From assembly GCA_020829485.1 (NCBI GenBank), contig JAIVFU010000020.1, positions 29,873 to 93,872 on the forward strand: a DNA stretch of 64,000 nucleotides, in the 5' to 3' direction. A program made the position numbers and the translations under genes. Under the pieces are notes generated by a model. The model was not told the DNA's origin, did not search any database, and saw only the letters and a program-made list of their open reading frames with translations. Shown piece by piece: positions 54,498 through 63,937 of the stretch; the first letter of the stretch is position 1, and each line of letters starts with the position of its first letter. The stretch comes from Nostoc sp. CHAB 5834 (GTDB lineage: Bacteria; Cyanobacteriota; Cyanobacteriia; Cyanobacteriales; Nostocaceae).

Positions 54498-56120
54498 ATG
54501 AGCATCGCATCTCAACCAGACCGAATTATCATCTTCGACACCACGCTACGGGATGGCGAACAGTCACCGGGCGCAACCCTGAATGTAGAAGAGAAATTAG
54601 CGATCGCTCATCAACTAGCTCTCCTTGGTGTCGATGTGATTGAAGCAGGTTTTGCCGTTGCTAGTCCGGGAGATTTTCAAGCTGTTAAAACCATTGCTGA
54701 ACAAGTCGGAATACCCGGTGGGCCAATCATTTGCAGTTTAGCTAGAGCCATTCGCCAAGATATTCACGCCGCCGCCGAAGCCTTGAAAGGCGCGGCTCGT
54801 CCGAGAATCCACACGATGATTTCTACCTCTGATATTCACCTGAAATATCAGTTGAAAAAGTCTCGCAGCGAAGTATTAGCGATCGCATCAGAAATGGTTG
54901 CTTATGCCAAGTCGTTTGTAGACGATGTAGAATTTTCACCGATGGATGCTAGCCGCACTGAGCCAGAGTTTCTTTATGAAGTTTTGGAGATGGCGATCGC
55001 AGCAGGTGCAACTACAATCAACATTCCTGATACCGTTGGTTACTGCACACCCAAAGAAATCGGAAATCTGATTCAGGGAATTCGAGAACATGTTCCTAAT
55101 ATTGATGGGGTAATTCTTTCCATTCACACTCAAAATGATTTGGGTTTGGCAACAGCTAACGCATTGGCAGCAATTGAATATGGCGTGCGTCAGGTGGAGT
55201 GTACCATTAATGGTATCGGAGAACGAGCAGGTAATGCAGCATTGGAAGAAATTGTGATGGCCTTGCAGGTTCGCAAACCATTTTTCAACCCTTACTTTGG
55301 TCGTCCGGTTGATGCCGATACACCCTTGACTAATATTAAGACTCAGGAGATTTACAAAACCTCGTCTTTGGTTTCCCAATTAACTGGGATGCTGATTCAG
55401 CCCAATAAAGCGATCGTGGGAGCAAACGCTTTCGCCCATGAGTCTGGTATTCATCAAGATGGGATCATCAAGCACCGCGAAACTTATGAAATTATGGAAG
55501 CTGCTGCGATCGGTTTGCCAGAAAATCACATTGTTTTGGGCAAGCACTCTGGACGAAATGCTTTCCGTACCAGGCTCAAGGAATTGGGTTTTGAATTGAA
55601 CGAAGCGGATTTGAATAAAGCCTTCAATCGATTCAAAGATGTTGCCGATAAGAAAAAAGAAATCTCAGATTGGGATTTAGAAGCGATCGTTCGAGATGAA
55701 ACGCAGATTCAAGTAGAAAGTGGCTTTCAAATCGAACATGTCCAGGTAATCTGCGGTGACTGCACTTGCCCAACTGCAACTATTACAATTGTTACCCCTG
55801 AAGGCAAAATCCTCACAGATGCGAGTGTAGGCACTGGGCCAGTGGATGCGGTGTATCAAGCAATCAATCAATTAGTGGAAATACCCAATCAACTAATTGA
55901 ATTTTCTGTCCAATCTGTGACTGGAGGAATTGATGCACTGGGAACCGTCACAGTTCGCTTGAAGCATCAAGAGCAGATATTTTCTGGACAAGCATCTGAT
56001 ACTGATATTGTGGTAGCAGCAGCTTACGCTCATATCAACGCCCTGAATCGTCTTTATCGTTATTTGCAAACAGAGAGATCCCATTTGCATAAAATAAACT
56101 CTGCTGTTGTGTCTGGGTAG
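54498..56120 (+). CDS. leuA: 2-isopropylmalate synthase
   Basis: First committed step of leucine synthesis. About 540 residues from ATG 54498, preceded by GGGAGA; an upstream start at 54417 lies in the operator and is unlikely. The barrel carries [14 protein letters not shown], the metal residues seen in [18 protein letters not shown] and [18 protein letters not shown], and the linker with [13 protein letters not shown]. The C-terminal LeuA dimer domain ([19 protein letters not shown]) is the leucine feedback site. Both halves are complete. Confidence 0.97.
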   Translation: MSIASQPDRIIIFDTTLRDGEQSPGATLNVEEKLAIAHQLALLGVDVIEAGFAVASPGDFQAVKTIAEQVGIPGGPIICSLARAIRQDIHAAAEALKGAARPRIHTMISTSDIHLKYQLKKSRSEVLAIASEMVAYAKSFVDDVEFSPMDASRTEPEFLYEVLEMAIAAGATTINIPDTVGYCTPKEIGNLIQGIREHVPNIDGVILSIHTQNDLGLATANALAAIEYGVRQVECTINGIGERAGNAALEEIVMALQVRKPFFNPYFGRPVDADTPLTNIKTQEIYKTSSLVSQLTGMLIQPNKAIVGANAFAHESGIHQDGIIKHRETYEIMEAAAIGLPENHIVLGKHSGRNAFRTRLKELGFELNEADLNKAFNRFKDVADKKKEISDWDLEAIVRDETQIQVESGFQIEHVQVICGDCTCPTATITIVTPEGKILTDASVGTGPVDAVYQAINQLVEIPNQLIEFSVQSVTGGIDALGTVTVRLKHQEQIFSGQASDTDIVVAAAYAHINALNRLYRYLQTERSHLHKINSAVVSG

Positions 56121-56157
56121 ATCGGATGCGTTGCTGAATACACGGATGAATCCTTGA

Positions 56158-56187
56158 TGTAGAGACGTAAAATTTTACGTCTCTACA
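56158..56187. repeat. Perfect 30-bp palindrome after leuA
   Basis: TGTAGAGACGTAAAA followed by its exact reverse complement. Shares arms with the hairpin at 8304-8334. It could end leuA transcription, though lacking a T-run. Confidence 0.75.
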
Positions 56188-56317
56188 AAAGTTTTGCATA
56201 AAATCTTAGCGCATTGGCATTGCCAAATTTAATTTGCTACAAACTTAATCTTTGAATACTGATACTATTTCACTTGAATAATCATACAGGGGCATGGCAA
56301 TGATCATAGGTGTAAAA

Positions 56318-56468
56318 TTAACGTAAAAGCTATGTCCCGCAAGGAACTGAAGTTCCAAGAATAATAGCGGAAGTCATCTGAAGATGACTAAAATATACCC
56401 AACAATCTTTAGTCTACTTCAGTAGACTTTAGCTATTAGCCTTGAACTTCAGTTCGAGGCGGGTTGAC
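56318..56468. repeat. Complex hairpin repeat family, copy at 56 kb
   Basis: GGAACTGAAGTTCC, then AGTCATCTGAAGATGACT and AGTCTACTTCAGTAGACT palindromes, ending CTTGAACTTCAGTTCGAGGC GGG. Same layout as the copy at 38195, with the two middle palindromes diverged. Promoter and ribosome site of the following gene are beyond it. Confidence 0.7.
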
Positions 56469-56558
56469 AGCGAAGTGTGTATATAGTATTTTTGTACTAT
56501 ACAACGTGTTGCATAAAAATTTAACACTCTCGATTACACCAACAGGAAAGCAAAATTA

Positions 56559-56984
56559 ATGAGGCTATCTAAGGTAGACTTGAGCAGTTTAGTAGCGATC
56601 GCTCACTCTGATGGATATTTGCAGTTGTTGCTCGATCGAGGCGACGAACTAGAGTTTTTGGAAATTCCAGCGCCAGTACAAGCTTATGAAGGATTGCAAG
56701 AACTGAACGAGGCGATAGCCCAAACGCCTGCACTATTTTTTGAAGAACCAATTGCTATGTTACCAGTTAGCTCATCAATGGCGATCGCTGTAGGCTACGA
56801 TCGCGACGAACACATTTTGCAAGTTGAGTTTCAAAATGGAGGTGTTTATCAGTACTTAGGCGTAGACGAGGATACTTGGGAAGATTTACATGCCTCTAAC
56901 TCAATTGGCAGCTTTTATAATCAAGAGATTAAAAGTAAATATGACTGCGATCGTCTATATAATACAGATTATACTATTGACTAA
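56559..56984 (+). CDS. KTSC-domain protein
   Basis: 141 residues. The last ~60 carry the KTSC pattern: IAVGYDRDEHILQVEFQNGG then VYQYLGVDEDTWEDL and SIGSFYNQEIKSKYDC. The domain is small and of uncertain, possibly nucleic-acid-related, role. The first ~75 residues are not assigned. The 3' end overlaps the convergent receiver remnant by 11 bases. Confidence 0.75.
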   Translation: MRLSKVDLSSLVAIAHSDGYLQLLLDRGDELEFLEIPAPVQAYEGLQELNEAIAQTPALFFEEPIAMLPVSSSMAIAVGYDRDEHILQVEFQNGGVYQYLGVDEDTWEDLHASNSIGSFYNQEIKSKYDCDRLYNTDYTID

Positions 56985-57135
56985 TAACTGCATGTAAGGT
57001 TTTCAATAATTCTTGCGTCGTGTAGGGTTTGGGTAAAAAGGCTGTATATTCATCTCTTTTGTCGATTGGTACTTGTTCACTTGTTACAAGTCCACTCACA
57101 ACAATAATCGGCAATAAGGGATTGATAATAGAAAA
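56974..57135 (-). pseudogene. Receiver-domain (REC) fragment
   Basis: The minus-strand frame reads LPIIVVSGLVTSEQVP then TAFLPKPYTTQELLKTL, the last strand and Lys-Pro helix region of a response regulator receiver domain. The front, with the phospho-acceptor Asp, is missing: upstream of about 57135 the frame carries unrelated sequence reading into moaE. It is a broken remnant. Confidence 0.65.
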
Positions 57136-57162
57136 AGCCCATATAATAATACGATCGCAGTT

Positions 57163-57648
57163 ATGACGACTACACTTACCTCTGTTGTTAAACCAAGAGC
57201 CGAAGATAGTTTTGCCATTAGCTTTGCACCATTGTCTCTTGAAGAAATCTATGCTTTGTCTAACGATCCAGCCAACGGTGCTGTAGTTATGATGAGTGGC
57301 GTAGTTCGCAATCAAACTGATGGTAAACCTGTAATTGCTCTAGAATATCAAGCTTACGAACCTATGGCATTGCGGATATTTTATCAAATTGCTGCTGATA
57401 TTCGCTTATCTACGCCTGATGTGAATCGGGTAGTAATTCATCATCGCACTGGACGTTTGCAAGTTGGAGAAATTAGCGTTTTAGTCGCAGTAGGTTGTCC
57501 TCATCGGAGTGAGGCGTTTGAAGCTTGCCAGTATGCTATTGATACCCTCAAACACGAAGCACCCATTTGGAAAAAAGAACATTGGGAAGACGGTTCTAGT
57601 CATTGGGTAAGTATTGCTGCTTGCGAAACATCAGGAGAAAATTGTTAA
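57163..57648 (+). CDS. moaE: Molybdopterin synthase catalytic subunit
   Basis: The large subunit that inserts sulfur carried by MoaD to make molybdopterin. 161 residues. FAISFAPLSLEEIYALSNDP, then GAVVMMSGVVRN, IALEYQAYEPMA, RVVIHHRTGRLQVGEISVLV and the active-site region PIWKKEHWEDGSSHWV, with the catalytic Lys. Normal length. No moaD next to it. Confidence 0.95.
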   Translation: MTTTLTSVVKPRAEDSFAISFAPLSLEEIYALSNDPANGAVVMMSGVVRNQTDGKPVIALEYQAYEPMALRIFYQIAADIRLSTPDVNRVVIHHRTGRLQVGEISVLVAVGCPHRSEAFEACQYAIDTLKHEAPIWKKEHWEDGSSHWVSIAACETSGENC

Positions 57649-57852
57649 AATTTCTGAGGTTATTGAACACCCTCAATTTATCCAGCAATTAGCAAACATG
57701 ATGTATGCTAATCGCTAGTTGCTGGATGACATCAACTAGTACTTTACTATAGCGGTTCTTACTTGGATGCAACACAGTTTGACCTCACTTCCATTCCTCT
57801 CTCCTTTTAGGAGAGAGGCTTTGAATCTTACTCCCCAACGCTAGTAGGGAAG

Positions 57853-58008
57853 CAGGGTGGTTTCATACAACGAGAGAATAAAAACTAAAACTGGGTTTCA
57901 AAGCCTCTCTCCGCTTCGGGGAGAGGTTTGGAGAGGGGTCAAAATCTATGGTTATACATGAGAAATCAAGACTTATGTATTTTTCTTTTTCCGTATGAAA
58001 CCACCCTG
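57853..58008. mobile_element. Mobile-element-like insertion with 16-bp ends and long direct repeats
   Basis: CAGGGTGGTTTCATAC (57853-57868) and GTATGAAACCACCCTG (57993-58008) are perfect inverted repeats around 156 bp in total. On both sides the host sequence is the 19-base CCCAACGCTAGTAGGGAAG (57834-57852, 58009-58027). The interior holds a CCTCTCTCCGCTTCGGGGAGAGG palindrome similar to a dispersed repeat outside. No coding capacity. Confidence 0.65.
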
Positions 58009-58027
58009 CCCAACGCTAGTAGGGAAG

Positions 58028-58328
58028 GGGTTGGGGGTTAGGTCTGTATTGCAAAGTGAGAAGCGCTATATTTGGGCTTTAAGTTTACCAAAGCATAGTA
58101 AAAAATACACGAGTTTTTTATTTGTCCAAAATCTAAACCAATTAGTAATCTCTAATTCCTAAATACCTACTTAACAGAAATATTTAATTTTTCTTAAAAA
58201 TATTTATATTTGCAAAACAACAATTTATGTTGCATTTGTTTACAGAAAAGGCATGACTCTATTGAGGTTTGTAAATAATTTGTATTTCTACAAGGAATAT
58301 TCCTTTAGACTGATCTTCAAAGTAAAAA
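58028..58328. other. Gene-free stretch
   Basis: AT-rich sequence after the repeat, about 300 bases, with no supported gene; a 61-codon frame at 58253 overlaps the next gene and is not called. Confidence 0.4.
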
Positions 58329-58667
58329 ATGTGGGGACAAACACCAATGCATTCGTTAAATATATTTTGCCACGAATTTGTAGTTGCTGTTTCCTTTGTA
58401 GCTTGCATTGTTGGGCTGGTGTTGCTGTGGGACAGTAAGCAGCAAAAAAATGATGTAGAAGAGACAGAGCGGATTTTATTTAGAATGAGCTTTACTTACT
58501 GGCTAGTTTACTGTGTAGCCTTTGGTATAGAAAAAATAGTTTTACCCGACTGGGAATCTTTGCTCATGACATTGAGAATAACTACGGCTCTGTCATATTT
58601 CTTAACTTTTTCTTGCATTGTTAGTCTGCCACTACACAAATTTGCAGTCCACCGTGTCGAAGAATAG
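58329..58667 (+). CDS. Small membrane protein, unknown
   Basis: 112 residues with three hydrophobic segments (about 15-33, 52-70 and 80-100): FVVAVSFVACIVGLVLLW, FTYWLVYCVAFGIEKIVL and TALSYFLTFSCIVSLPL. No known domain. The segment order suggests an inner-membrane protein of three helices. A short in-frame Met upstream is absent; ATG 58329 is used. Confidence 0.6.
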   Translation: MWGQTPMHSLNIFCHEFVVAVSFVACIVGLVLLWDSKQQKNDVEETERILFRMSFTYWLVYCVAFGIEKIVLPDWESLLMTLRITTALSYFLTFSCIVSLPLHKFAVHRVEE

Positions 58668-58701
58668 TTATAAGGCATGGGGAATTGGGAATTGAGCATG
58701 A

Positions 58702-59025
58702 TTAAGATTTCATAGCGATCGCTAATGCCGTTTCCAATTCTGACTGCGCCAAAGGGGTTAAAATAAAGACCTCTTGTACAGTCTTGCCCTGCCGTGCAAT
58801 TACTTTATAGCCGCCGCGAATCGGTACTGAAACGCGCAGTTGCATTTTTGGACAATGACCTTTTGCCCGCCCAATCACTCCGGGTGTCACAGTTTGGATA
58901 CTGTCCTGCTGACAAAGACGTTCTAAAATTGGGATAAGACCATCAAGGTGGGTTGAGTGATTCCAAACCAGTCTGCCAGCTTTTTGCGAAGCTGATCGGA
59001 GGGAATCTGCGGTGGGTTTGCCCAT
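58702..59025 (-). CDS. DUF2103 protein
   Basis: 107 residues. GRLVWNHSTHLDGLIPIL, TPGVIGRAKGHCPKMQLRVS and SVPIRGGYKVIARQGKTVQE match DUF2103, annotated as putative metal-binding because of the conserved His/Cys. It starts 5 bases after the clpS stop, in the same direction, so it is probably in one operon with clpS, a conserved pairing in cyanobacteria. Confidence 0.82.
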   Translation of the reverse strand: MGKPTADSLRSASQKAGRLVWNHSTHLDGLIPILERLCQQDSIQTVTPGVIGRAKGHCPKMQLRVSVPIRGGYKVIARQGKTVQEVFILTPLAQSELETALAIAMKS

Positions 59026-59030
59026 GATAA

Positions 59031-59324
59031 TTAAGCTGCTTCTAGAGGTGCCATTGTCAAACCTGCTCGATGCAGCTGCTGGTGATAAAGTTCCGCAGGC
59101 TCTTGGGGCCCGACCCAGACGATCGCTTGACCTTCATAGTGTACCTGATTAGTTAGATCCCATGCGCGATCGCCAGTCATCCCTGGAATATATTTCATCA
59201 AACATTCACTCACATGTTGGAATGTATTAAAATCATCGTTTAATACAATCACTTTGTAATTCGGATAAGTCTTACGGGTAACTTGATTAGACCGTTCAGG
59301 AGCTTTAGTTGGTGCTGTGGCCAT
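59031..59324 (-). CDS. clpS: ATP-dependent Clp protease adaptor ClpS
   Basis: About 97 residues from ATG 59324; upstream in-frame Met codons to 59372 would add 16 with poor sites. YPNYKVIVLNDDFNTFQHVSE and AWDLTNQVHYEGQAIVWVG carry the N-degron-binding pocket (NDDFNT with Asn/Asp, then the His seen in VHYEG). ClpS hands N-end-rule substrates to ClpC/P. Followed by DUF2103. Confidence 0.95.
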   Translation of the reverse strand: MATAPTKAPERSNQVTRKTYPNYKVIVLNDDFNTFQHVSECLMKYIPGMTGDRAWDLTNQVHYEGQAIVWVGPQEPAELYHQQLHRAGLTMAPLEAA

Positions 59325-59413
59325 CCCGTAAACCTCTGCTGAAAGTGTCATAAGCATAAAATAATTAGTCAAGATAATTTTACAAAACTACATTACAAGC
59401 AACTAATTTAGTC

Positions 59414-59475
59414 CATTGTCAGTTGTCCTTTGTCCTTTGTGAAAAACTAATGACAAATGACAAATGACTAATGAC
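59414..59475. repeat. Inverted heptad repeat (GTCATTTGTC family)
   Basis: GTCAGTTGTCCTTTGTCC then the inverted TGACAAATGACAAATGACTAATGAC. Same family as the insertion in hppD and at 45009. It ends at the stop of the FAD oxidoreductase gene. Confidence 0.7.
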
Positions 59476-59478
59476 TAT

Positions 59479-61533
59479 CTACCGCCAATTATCCCAGTTT
59501 TCGTTAAAAATGGATGTATCGGGAAAGGCTGTGGGGTTGCCATTTTGTTGCAAAAGCCGTTTGAGAGCTTCGAGTTGTGGCTCTTGTTTGGGTAAGTCAT
59601 CGACTAGTTGGTAGGGTGCGATCGCATTTTTAAGGGCAAAACTAGCAACAGTTCCCGCAGCTGCGCCAGAAGACCATTCAAAAGAATGGACTCGATAGGC
59701 AGCAGCAGCAATATGACTAGTAGCAATACTTTTACCACCTACTAGTAAATTATCAATTTTCTGGGGAATCATTGCCCTCAGAGCAATTTGGAAGGGATAA
59801 GCAAGACCTGCACCACGCCTTTCACCTGGACGTTCTGTATTACCAGGGGCTTCTGGGGGACTATTCACCATACAAGGATGGAAATCTATAGCGTAGTGAC
59901 CAATACCCACAGCATCGGGGAAGATGGTAGAACGAGTCCGCCGCATTGCTTTTTCTGGTGAAACTTTACCTTCAATTACTGATACTGCTTCCAAACCTGC
60001 AAGTGCTGCTCGTAGTCTGCGATACATATCTGCTGGTAGAGTCTGGGAGTAATACTTATCGTTGTAATCTCGGCGAGAAATATCAATTTCCCAAATACCA
60101 AAGCCACCAGGTTGCCCCCAACTGGGGCGGCCAATGATCCGCCGTCCTTCGCGCATATAGGGATATTTCGATAAGCCATGTACTGTCCCCATTGGGGAAT
60201 TTAACCCGGCAACAAAGCGGTTATTGCTTTGCTGCTGCTTTACACCCTCCCCCAACTGGGAATCTGTTGTCCCAGCTACCAACCAATAATAAAATGAGAG
60301 GGCATTTTCTTCAGCATTGCGGAGGGTTTCTGTTCGTAGTCCTCCCATCCAACCACCTGGTTTTAACTGCCCAGTACCTTGTAACTGTTGGCGACTGTAA
60401 ACTAAGTTATCCTTAGCTGTTCCGGGGCGGTAGTCGTTACCCCAAGTCCAGTTTTGCATAGAAATGTCCCCTGGTGTAGCAGCAGTAAAACTGACACCGC
60501 CGAATTTTACTGGTTTCCCTTTGTTGGGACTCCAAATGCGACGATAGGTGAAAACTAAGTCAAAGTTCGCCAGTCGCTTTAATTCATAGCTAAAATATGG
60601 TGCGTATTGTAAATAAAATGGGGGCATCGTCTGCGGTTGCGGTTCCTTAGTTGCCTCCATTGCAAAAGTGTAGGTAAAACCTTGAGGGCAATAAGGATCG
60701 TTGTTGGCGCTGGACGCAGAAGGTTCTAGGTAAGAACGGGCATCAATACCCAATCGATAGGGGACATCAGCAAGTGCAATAATTTCTCCAGTTTCGCTCG
60801 CGTCTATGACATACCATTTAGGAGCATCCCCTTTATCTGCCTTGGGGAGGAAACGGAGAATAGTTTTGGTAAATCGAGATGAGTTTTCGTAGCTATAAGA
60901 ATCTTCAATACTTTGAGATAAAGTAAAGGTATTGAGCGGTGGTGCGCCTTTTGGTGGTTGATGTTGGATTGCGATCGCACCATTAATTATTTTGCCATCA
61001 GTAGCGATTTCCAAATCCTTAATTACCGTGTTGGGAAACCATTGCAACTTCCCTTTGCCCTGCTTCTCGGCATCTTTGAGCATCTGGGCCAAAATCCCGT
61101 GAGCATCGCGGGGAAGAAAGCAGGAGTCACTTACCCAACAGTCACCGGGGTTAAGTTCACCGTATTTGCGCCCAATGCGGTTTCGCAATTCCATGTAGCC
61201 GCGAGAATAGAATTTGAGGGCACGCTGAGTTGGGCGTTCGTCTAACGCAGATGTCCCTTGAGAAGAAATTTGTCCTCCCAGCCAGTCGGTAATTTCCGTG
61301 AGACAAACCGTTCGTCCGGCTAGTAACCCCTCGTAAGCTGTGGCCACACCAGATAGTCCACCACCCACAACTAAAATCTCGCAATTGACAGTTTTATCTG
61401 GGGTTCTCGGTACTGTGGCGTTAGCCTTTGGCGTTGGCGCTGCGATCGCTCCATTAAATGCAACTAAACTAGATATTAAATTAAGACTGATCAGCGATGT
61501 CAAGCTATAAGCTACTTTGTGTCTACCCTTCAT
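59479..61533 (-). CDS. Exported FAD-dependent oxidoreductase
   Basis: 684 residues. N-terminal signal region (YSLTSLISLNLISSLVAFNG with AIAAP). FAD-binding Rossmann motif VVGGGLSGVATAYEGLLAGR near 55-74, EITDWLGGQISSQG next, and a C-terminal part with IDNLLVGGKSIATSHIAAAAYRVH that matches FAD-dependent oxidoreductases of the DUF/Pfam12831 type. Substrate unknown; export suggests periplasmic. It is convergent with no near gene; the next gene upstream is more than 550 bases away. Confidence 0.88.
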   Translation of the reverse strand: MKGRHKVAYSLTSLISLNLISSLVAFNGAIAAPTPKANATVPRTPDKTVNCEILVVGGGLSGVATAYEGLLAGRTVCLTEITDWLGGQISSQGTSALDERPTQRALKFYSRGYMELRNRIGRKYGELNPGDCWVSDSCFLPRDAHGILAQMLKDAEKQGKGKLQWFPNTVIKDLEIATDGKIINGAIAIQHQPPKGAPPLNTFTLSQSIEDSYSYENSSRFTKTILRFLPKADKGDAPKWYVIDASETGEIIALADVPYRLGIDARSYLEPSASSANNDPYCPQGFTYTFAMEATKEPQPQTMPPFYLQYAPYFSYELKRLANFDLVFTYRRIWSPNKGKPVKFGGVSFTAATPGDISMQNWTWGNDYRPGTAKDNLVYSRQQLQGTGQLKPGGWMGGLRTETLRNAEENALSFYYWLVAGTTDSQLGEGVKQQQSNNRFVAGLNSPMGTVHGLSKYPYMREGRRIIGRPSWGQPGGFGIWEIDISRRDYNDKYYSQTLPADMYRRLRAALAGLEAVSVIEGKVSPEKAMRRTRSTIFPDAVGIGHYAIDFHPCMVNSPPEAPGNTERPGERRGAGLAYPFQIALRAMIPQKIDNLLVGGKSIATSHIAAAAYRVHSFEWSSGAAAGTVASFALKNAIAPYQLVDDLPKQEPQLEALKRLLQQNGNPTAFPDTSIFNENWDNWR

Positions 61534-62094
61534 GATTAAAAAAACTGCTCCAAATCCTGTGTCACCTTGTAGAAGGTAGCATCCGAGAAATGATCATCAC
61601 AAGTTTATAAGAGTAAATATATTTAAATACAATTTCTACACTGAAAATACTGAGTATGCAGGTGAAATTTTCCCTGCCTTGTTGTCATGCTAGAAAGTCT
61701 GCTTTCTTTTCTCTCCCCAGTCAAAAGAAGAGGAACAACTAGGATACACCTGAAGCGTTCCCCCTTGAGGTTGCCGTTCGCGGTAGCGTCTCTCAAAGAG
61801 AAGGCATCGCTATTCAACTACATGCTGATAAAAATCTTGATCCGGCGATCGCAACTCTCGGTATCAGTTCGGTAGATGCGTTCGCGCAGCGTCTCCGCAG
61901 GAGAATCGCTAACAACACGCCAGCAGCGTGCAGTGCAAGCCCTAATGTTTGTTTTGATGATGGTAAGGCTTCAGCAATTATTGCTCCCATGAAGTTGCTG
62001 ACAACGGGCAAAGCTCATAGTGTTAGAGCAAATAGAAATTCCTGCATAGGTCAGGCTCCGCTAGTCGTAACAGACTTTTTGATATTTGATCGGT
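61534..62094. other. Repeat-rich gene-free stretch
   Basis: About 560 bases without a supportable gene. It contains two dispersed repeats ending in GGCATCGC- and AGAATCGC-type tails (61776-61810 and 61876-61910). A discontinuous plus-strand frame (REGIAIQLHADKNLDPAIAT near 61800) may be a gene remnant but no family is identified. Confidence 0.45.
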
Positions 62095-63135
62095 CTACCG
62101 ATAGATTGCATCATCGATTGTGGCTCGGAAGAATTCGCCCTCTGACTCAAACCGCTCAGTGCCAAAGTACCATCCAATTCGTAGACGGGTCGGAATAGTG
62201 TAGCCGGAGAATGTGCCCTCTTCCTCTAAAATTCCACCGAAGTCCACATAATGGGACTCAGCACCTTCTGGATTACCCCAGCGCGGTAGCTTGAAGGTCT
62301 TGAGACGACCTGTTCGATCGATGGTGAAATCGAGTTCGGCTCTCTCGCCTTGCACGACAAAACTGGAATGCAAGCTGGAGTCTAGATGCGATGAATCTGT
62401 GCTTGTCCATGAAACGCCATCGCCACAGAACACAGACGGTAAGCACACTGACTCTGATTGGAGGCGACCAACGCTAGACCGCGTAATATCCAAACCACTC
62501 GCCGTTATCACAGGGAATAATCCTAAAAGCTTCCACTGCATAGCACCTACACCGTCTATAATCCGATCCGATCCCACAATTGGCAAACCATTCATCCATG
62601 CCGTAGCACTCCAAATCAGTCCATGCTTCCAGCAAATGACTTGCTCTGCTTTGAATGGAATCCAATTCTTCAATTTAATTTCGCCGTGCATCTGCAATCT
62701 AACCGCAGATGCGATCGCAGTTTCAGGAGCGATCGCGTGTTCGAGATATCGTCTTGCTGCTTCTGGTAGATGAGCGAATTCGTCTGAATGAAATACACGA
62801 TCCTTAGATGTCGCAGAATTCCATAGCGTATTGAGAGAAATCTGTTTAATCATCATTGCCTCTAGTATTTTTAATTCAGAATTTGATAGATTGTGATGAT
62901 AAGAATGATTGCAAAAATAGCTGTTATGAATATCCCCAGACGGTGGCTTCGACGAATTAGAACTGTCTAAATATCGACTGACTTTTAAACGCTCTATTTC
63001 TTGCTGGAGTTCGTAGATGATTTTCTGTAACTCACGTATTACCTTGCTTTGCTCAATAATTATCTCTACCAGTTGTTCTTTCGATAACTGGTTCAAGCTT
63101 TCTCGGTCTAAATCTTGAGGCAGGTGTTGGTTCAT
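62095..63135 (-). CDS. IS66 N-terminal fragment fused in frame to a DUF6544 protein
   Basis: About 346 residues from ATG 63135. Residues 15-75 match the N-terminal coiled part of IS66 transposases (DUF6444): LNQLSKEQLVEIIIEQSKVI, then SSNSSKPPSGD. After residue ~77 the sequence is unrelated: AAARRYLEHA-type start and WIPFKAEQVICWKHGLIWSA, RIIDGVGAMQWKLLGLFPV and the C-terminal half match DUF6544. An internal ATG near 62853 is where a normal DUF6544 gene would begin. The fusion is a chimera by IS66 insertion or deletion; function unknown. Confidence 0.7.
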   Translation of the reverse strand: MNQHLPQDLDRESLNQLSKEQLVEIIIEQSKVIRELQKIIYELQQEIERLKVSRYLDSSNSSKPPSGDIHNSYFCNHSYHHNLSNSELKILEAMMIKQISLNTLWNSATSKDRVFHSDEFAHLPEAARRYLEHAIAPETAIASAVRLQMHGEIKLKNWIPFKAEQVICWKHGLIWSATAWMNGLPIVGSDRIIDGVGAMQWKLLGLFPVITASGLDITRSSVGRLQSESVCLPSVFCGDGVSWTSTDSSHLDSSLHSSFVVQGERAELDFTIDRTGRLKTFKLPRWGNPEGAESHYVDFGGILEEEGTFSGYTIPTRLRIGWYFGTERFESEGEFFRATIDDAIYR

Positions 63136-63260
63136 ATTTGTGATACTCCCCCTCAACTGTCCCCTTTGTCAATATTCTGCTACCTGAATTCTTACTTAAA
63201 AACTGCTCTTGCTAAAAGTAGACAAGAGCAGTTTTTAATAGTAAACCCAAAATTACGAAT

Positions 63261-63584
63261 TTAGGCATCTTCAAGCTCAAATTGAGCCACCGTAACGGCG
63301 TTAAAAGCGAAAGCCAAAACTAATGGCATCGGCGACTGAAACCAAAAGGTACAAAGAACAGCTAGGATTGTGACAATTACTGCGGACATCGACCACAATC
63401 GTTCTTCAAAAGTCAATCCCTTCTCGGCTTTAATCACTCTGAGAACGTTAACTGGAATTGGTTCCGGCATTACCCCACCCGGAGGGAAAGCCCAGAAGTT
63501 GTTACGTCGTTCTACAAATAAATCTGTCCAACCATTTTCTTGGCACCATGCCTCAATCCATTGAAGTGAGTAATGATTCATCAT
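63261..63584 (-). CDS. Small conserved membrane protein
   Basis: 107 residues. A soluble N-terminal ~50 (YSLQWIEAWCQENGWTDLFV, FWAFPPGGVMPEP) with two hydrophobic segments at about 65-80 and 86-100. Not a named domain; similar sequences are common in cyanobacteria as unknown membrane proteins. Two consecutive Met codons at the start. Stands alone upstream of the IS66 chimera. Confidence 0.65.
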   Translation of the reverse strand: MMNHYSLQWIEAWCQENGWTDLFVERRNNFWAFPPGGVMPEPIPVNVLRVIKAEKGLTFEERLWSMSAVIVTILAVLCTFWFQSPMPLVLAFAFNAVTVAQFELEDA

Positions 63585-63937
63585 CGGGTTTCGGAGTTCG
63601 GTTTGTGGAAGTTGTGTACTTGGTGAATGTAAACTCTTGGAGATTCCTGAAGAACTAACTAATCGCTATAAAATTAACGCTAATTATCCAACTTTTAAGC
63701 TTTGTTAAGCATTTGAAACGCATATAATTACGCATCAAACCTTGCTTTCATTAATTAAAAGAGTAACAGTTGATAGGGGCTGTTGAATTTAAAAGACAAT
63801 AAACTTTACTTGAAACATTGAAAATCAAGAATTGTAAATAAGTCCATGAGTATTACTGCTTAAGAAAACTCTTTATAGCGCTTATCAGTCCAGTGCAGTA
63901 CAATAGGAGAGAGCAATTGTACTGATAACTGGTCGGT
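63585..63937. other. Gene-free stretch up to the transposase
   Basis: About 350 bases. No gene. Near 63898 GTACAATAGGAGAGAG with GCAATTGTAC nearby could be part of the IS end that precedes the transposase start; the exact end is not fixed. Confidence 0.4.

Noticed and set aside
61687..61875. 62-codon plus-strand frame
   Set aside because: Assembled from dispersed GGCATCGC-type repeats with no recognisable family.
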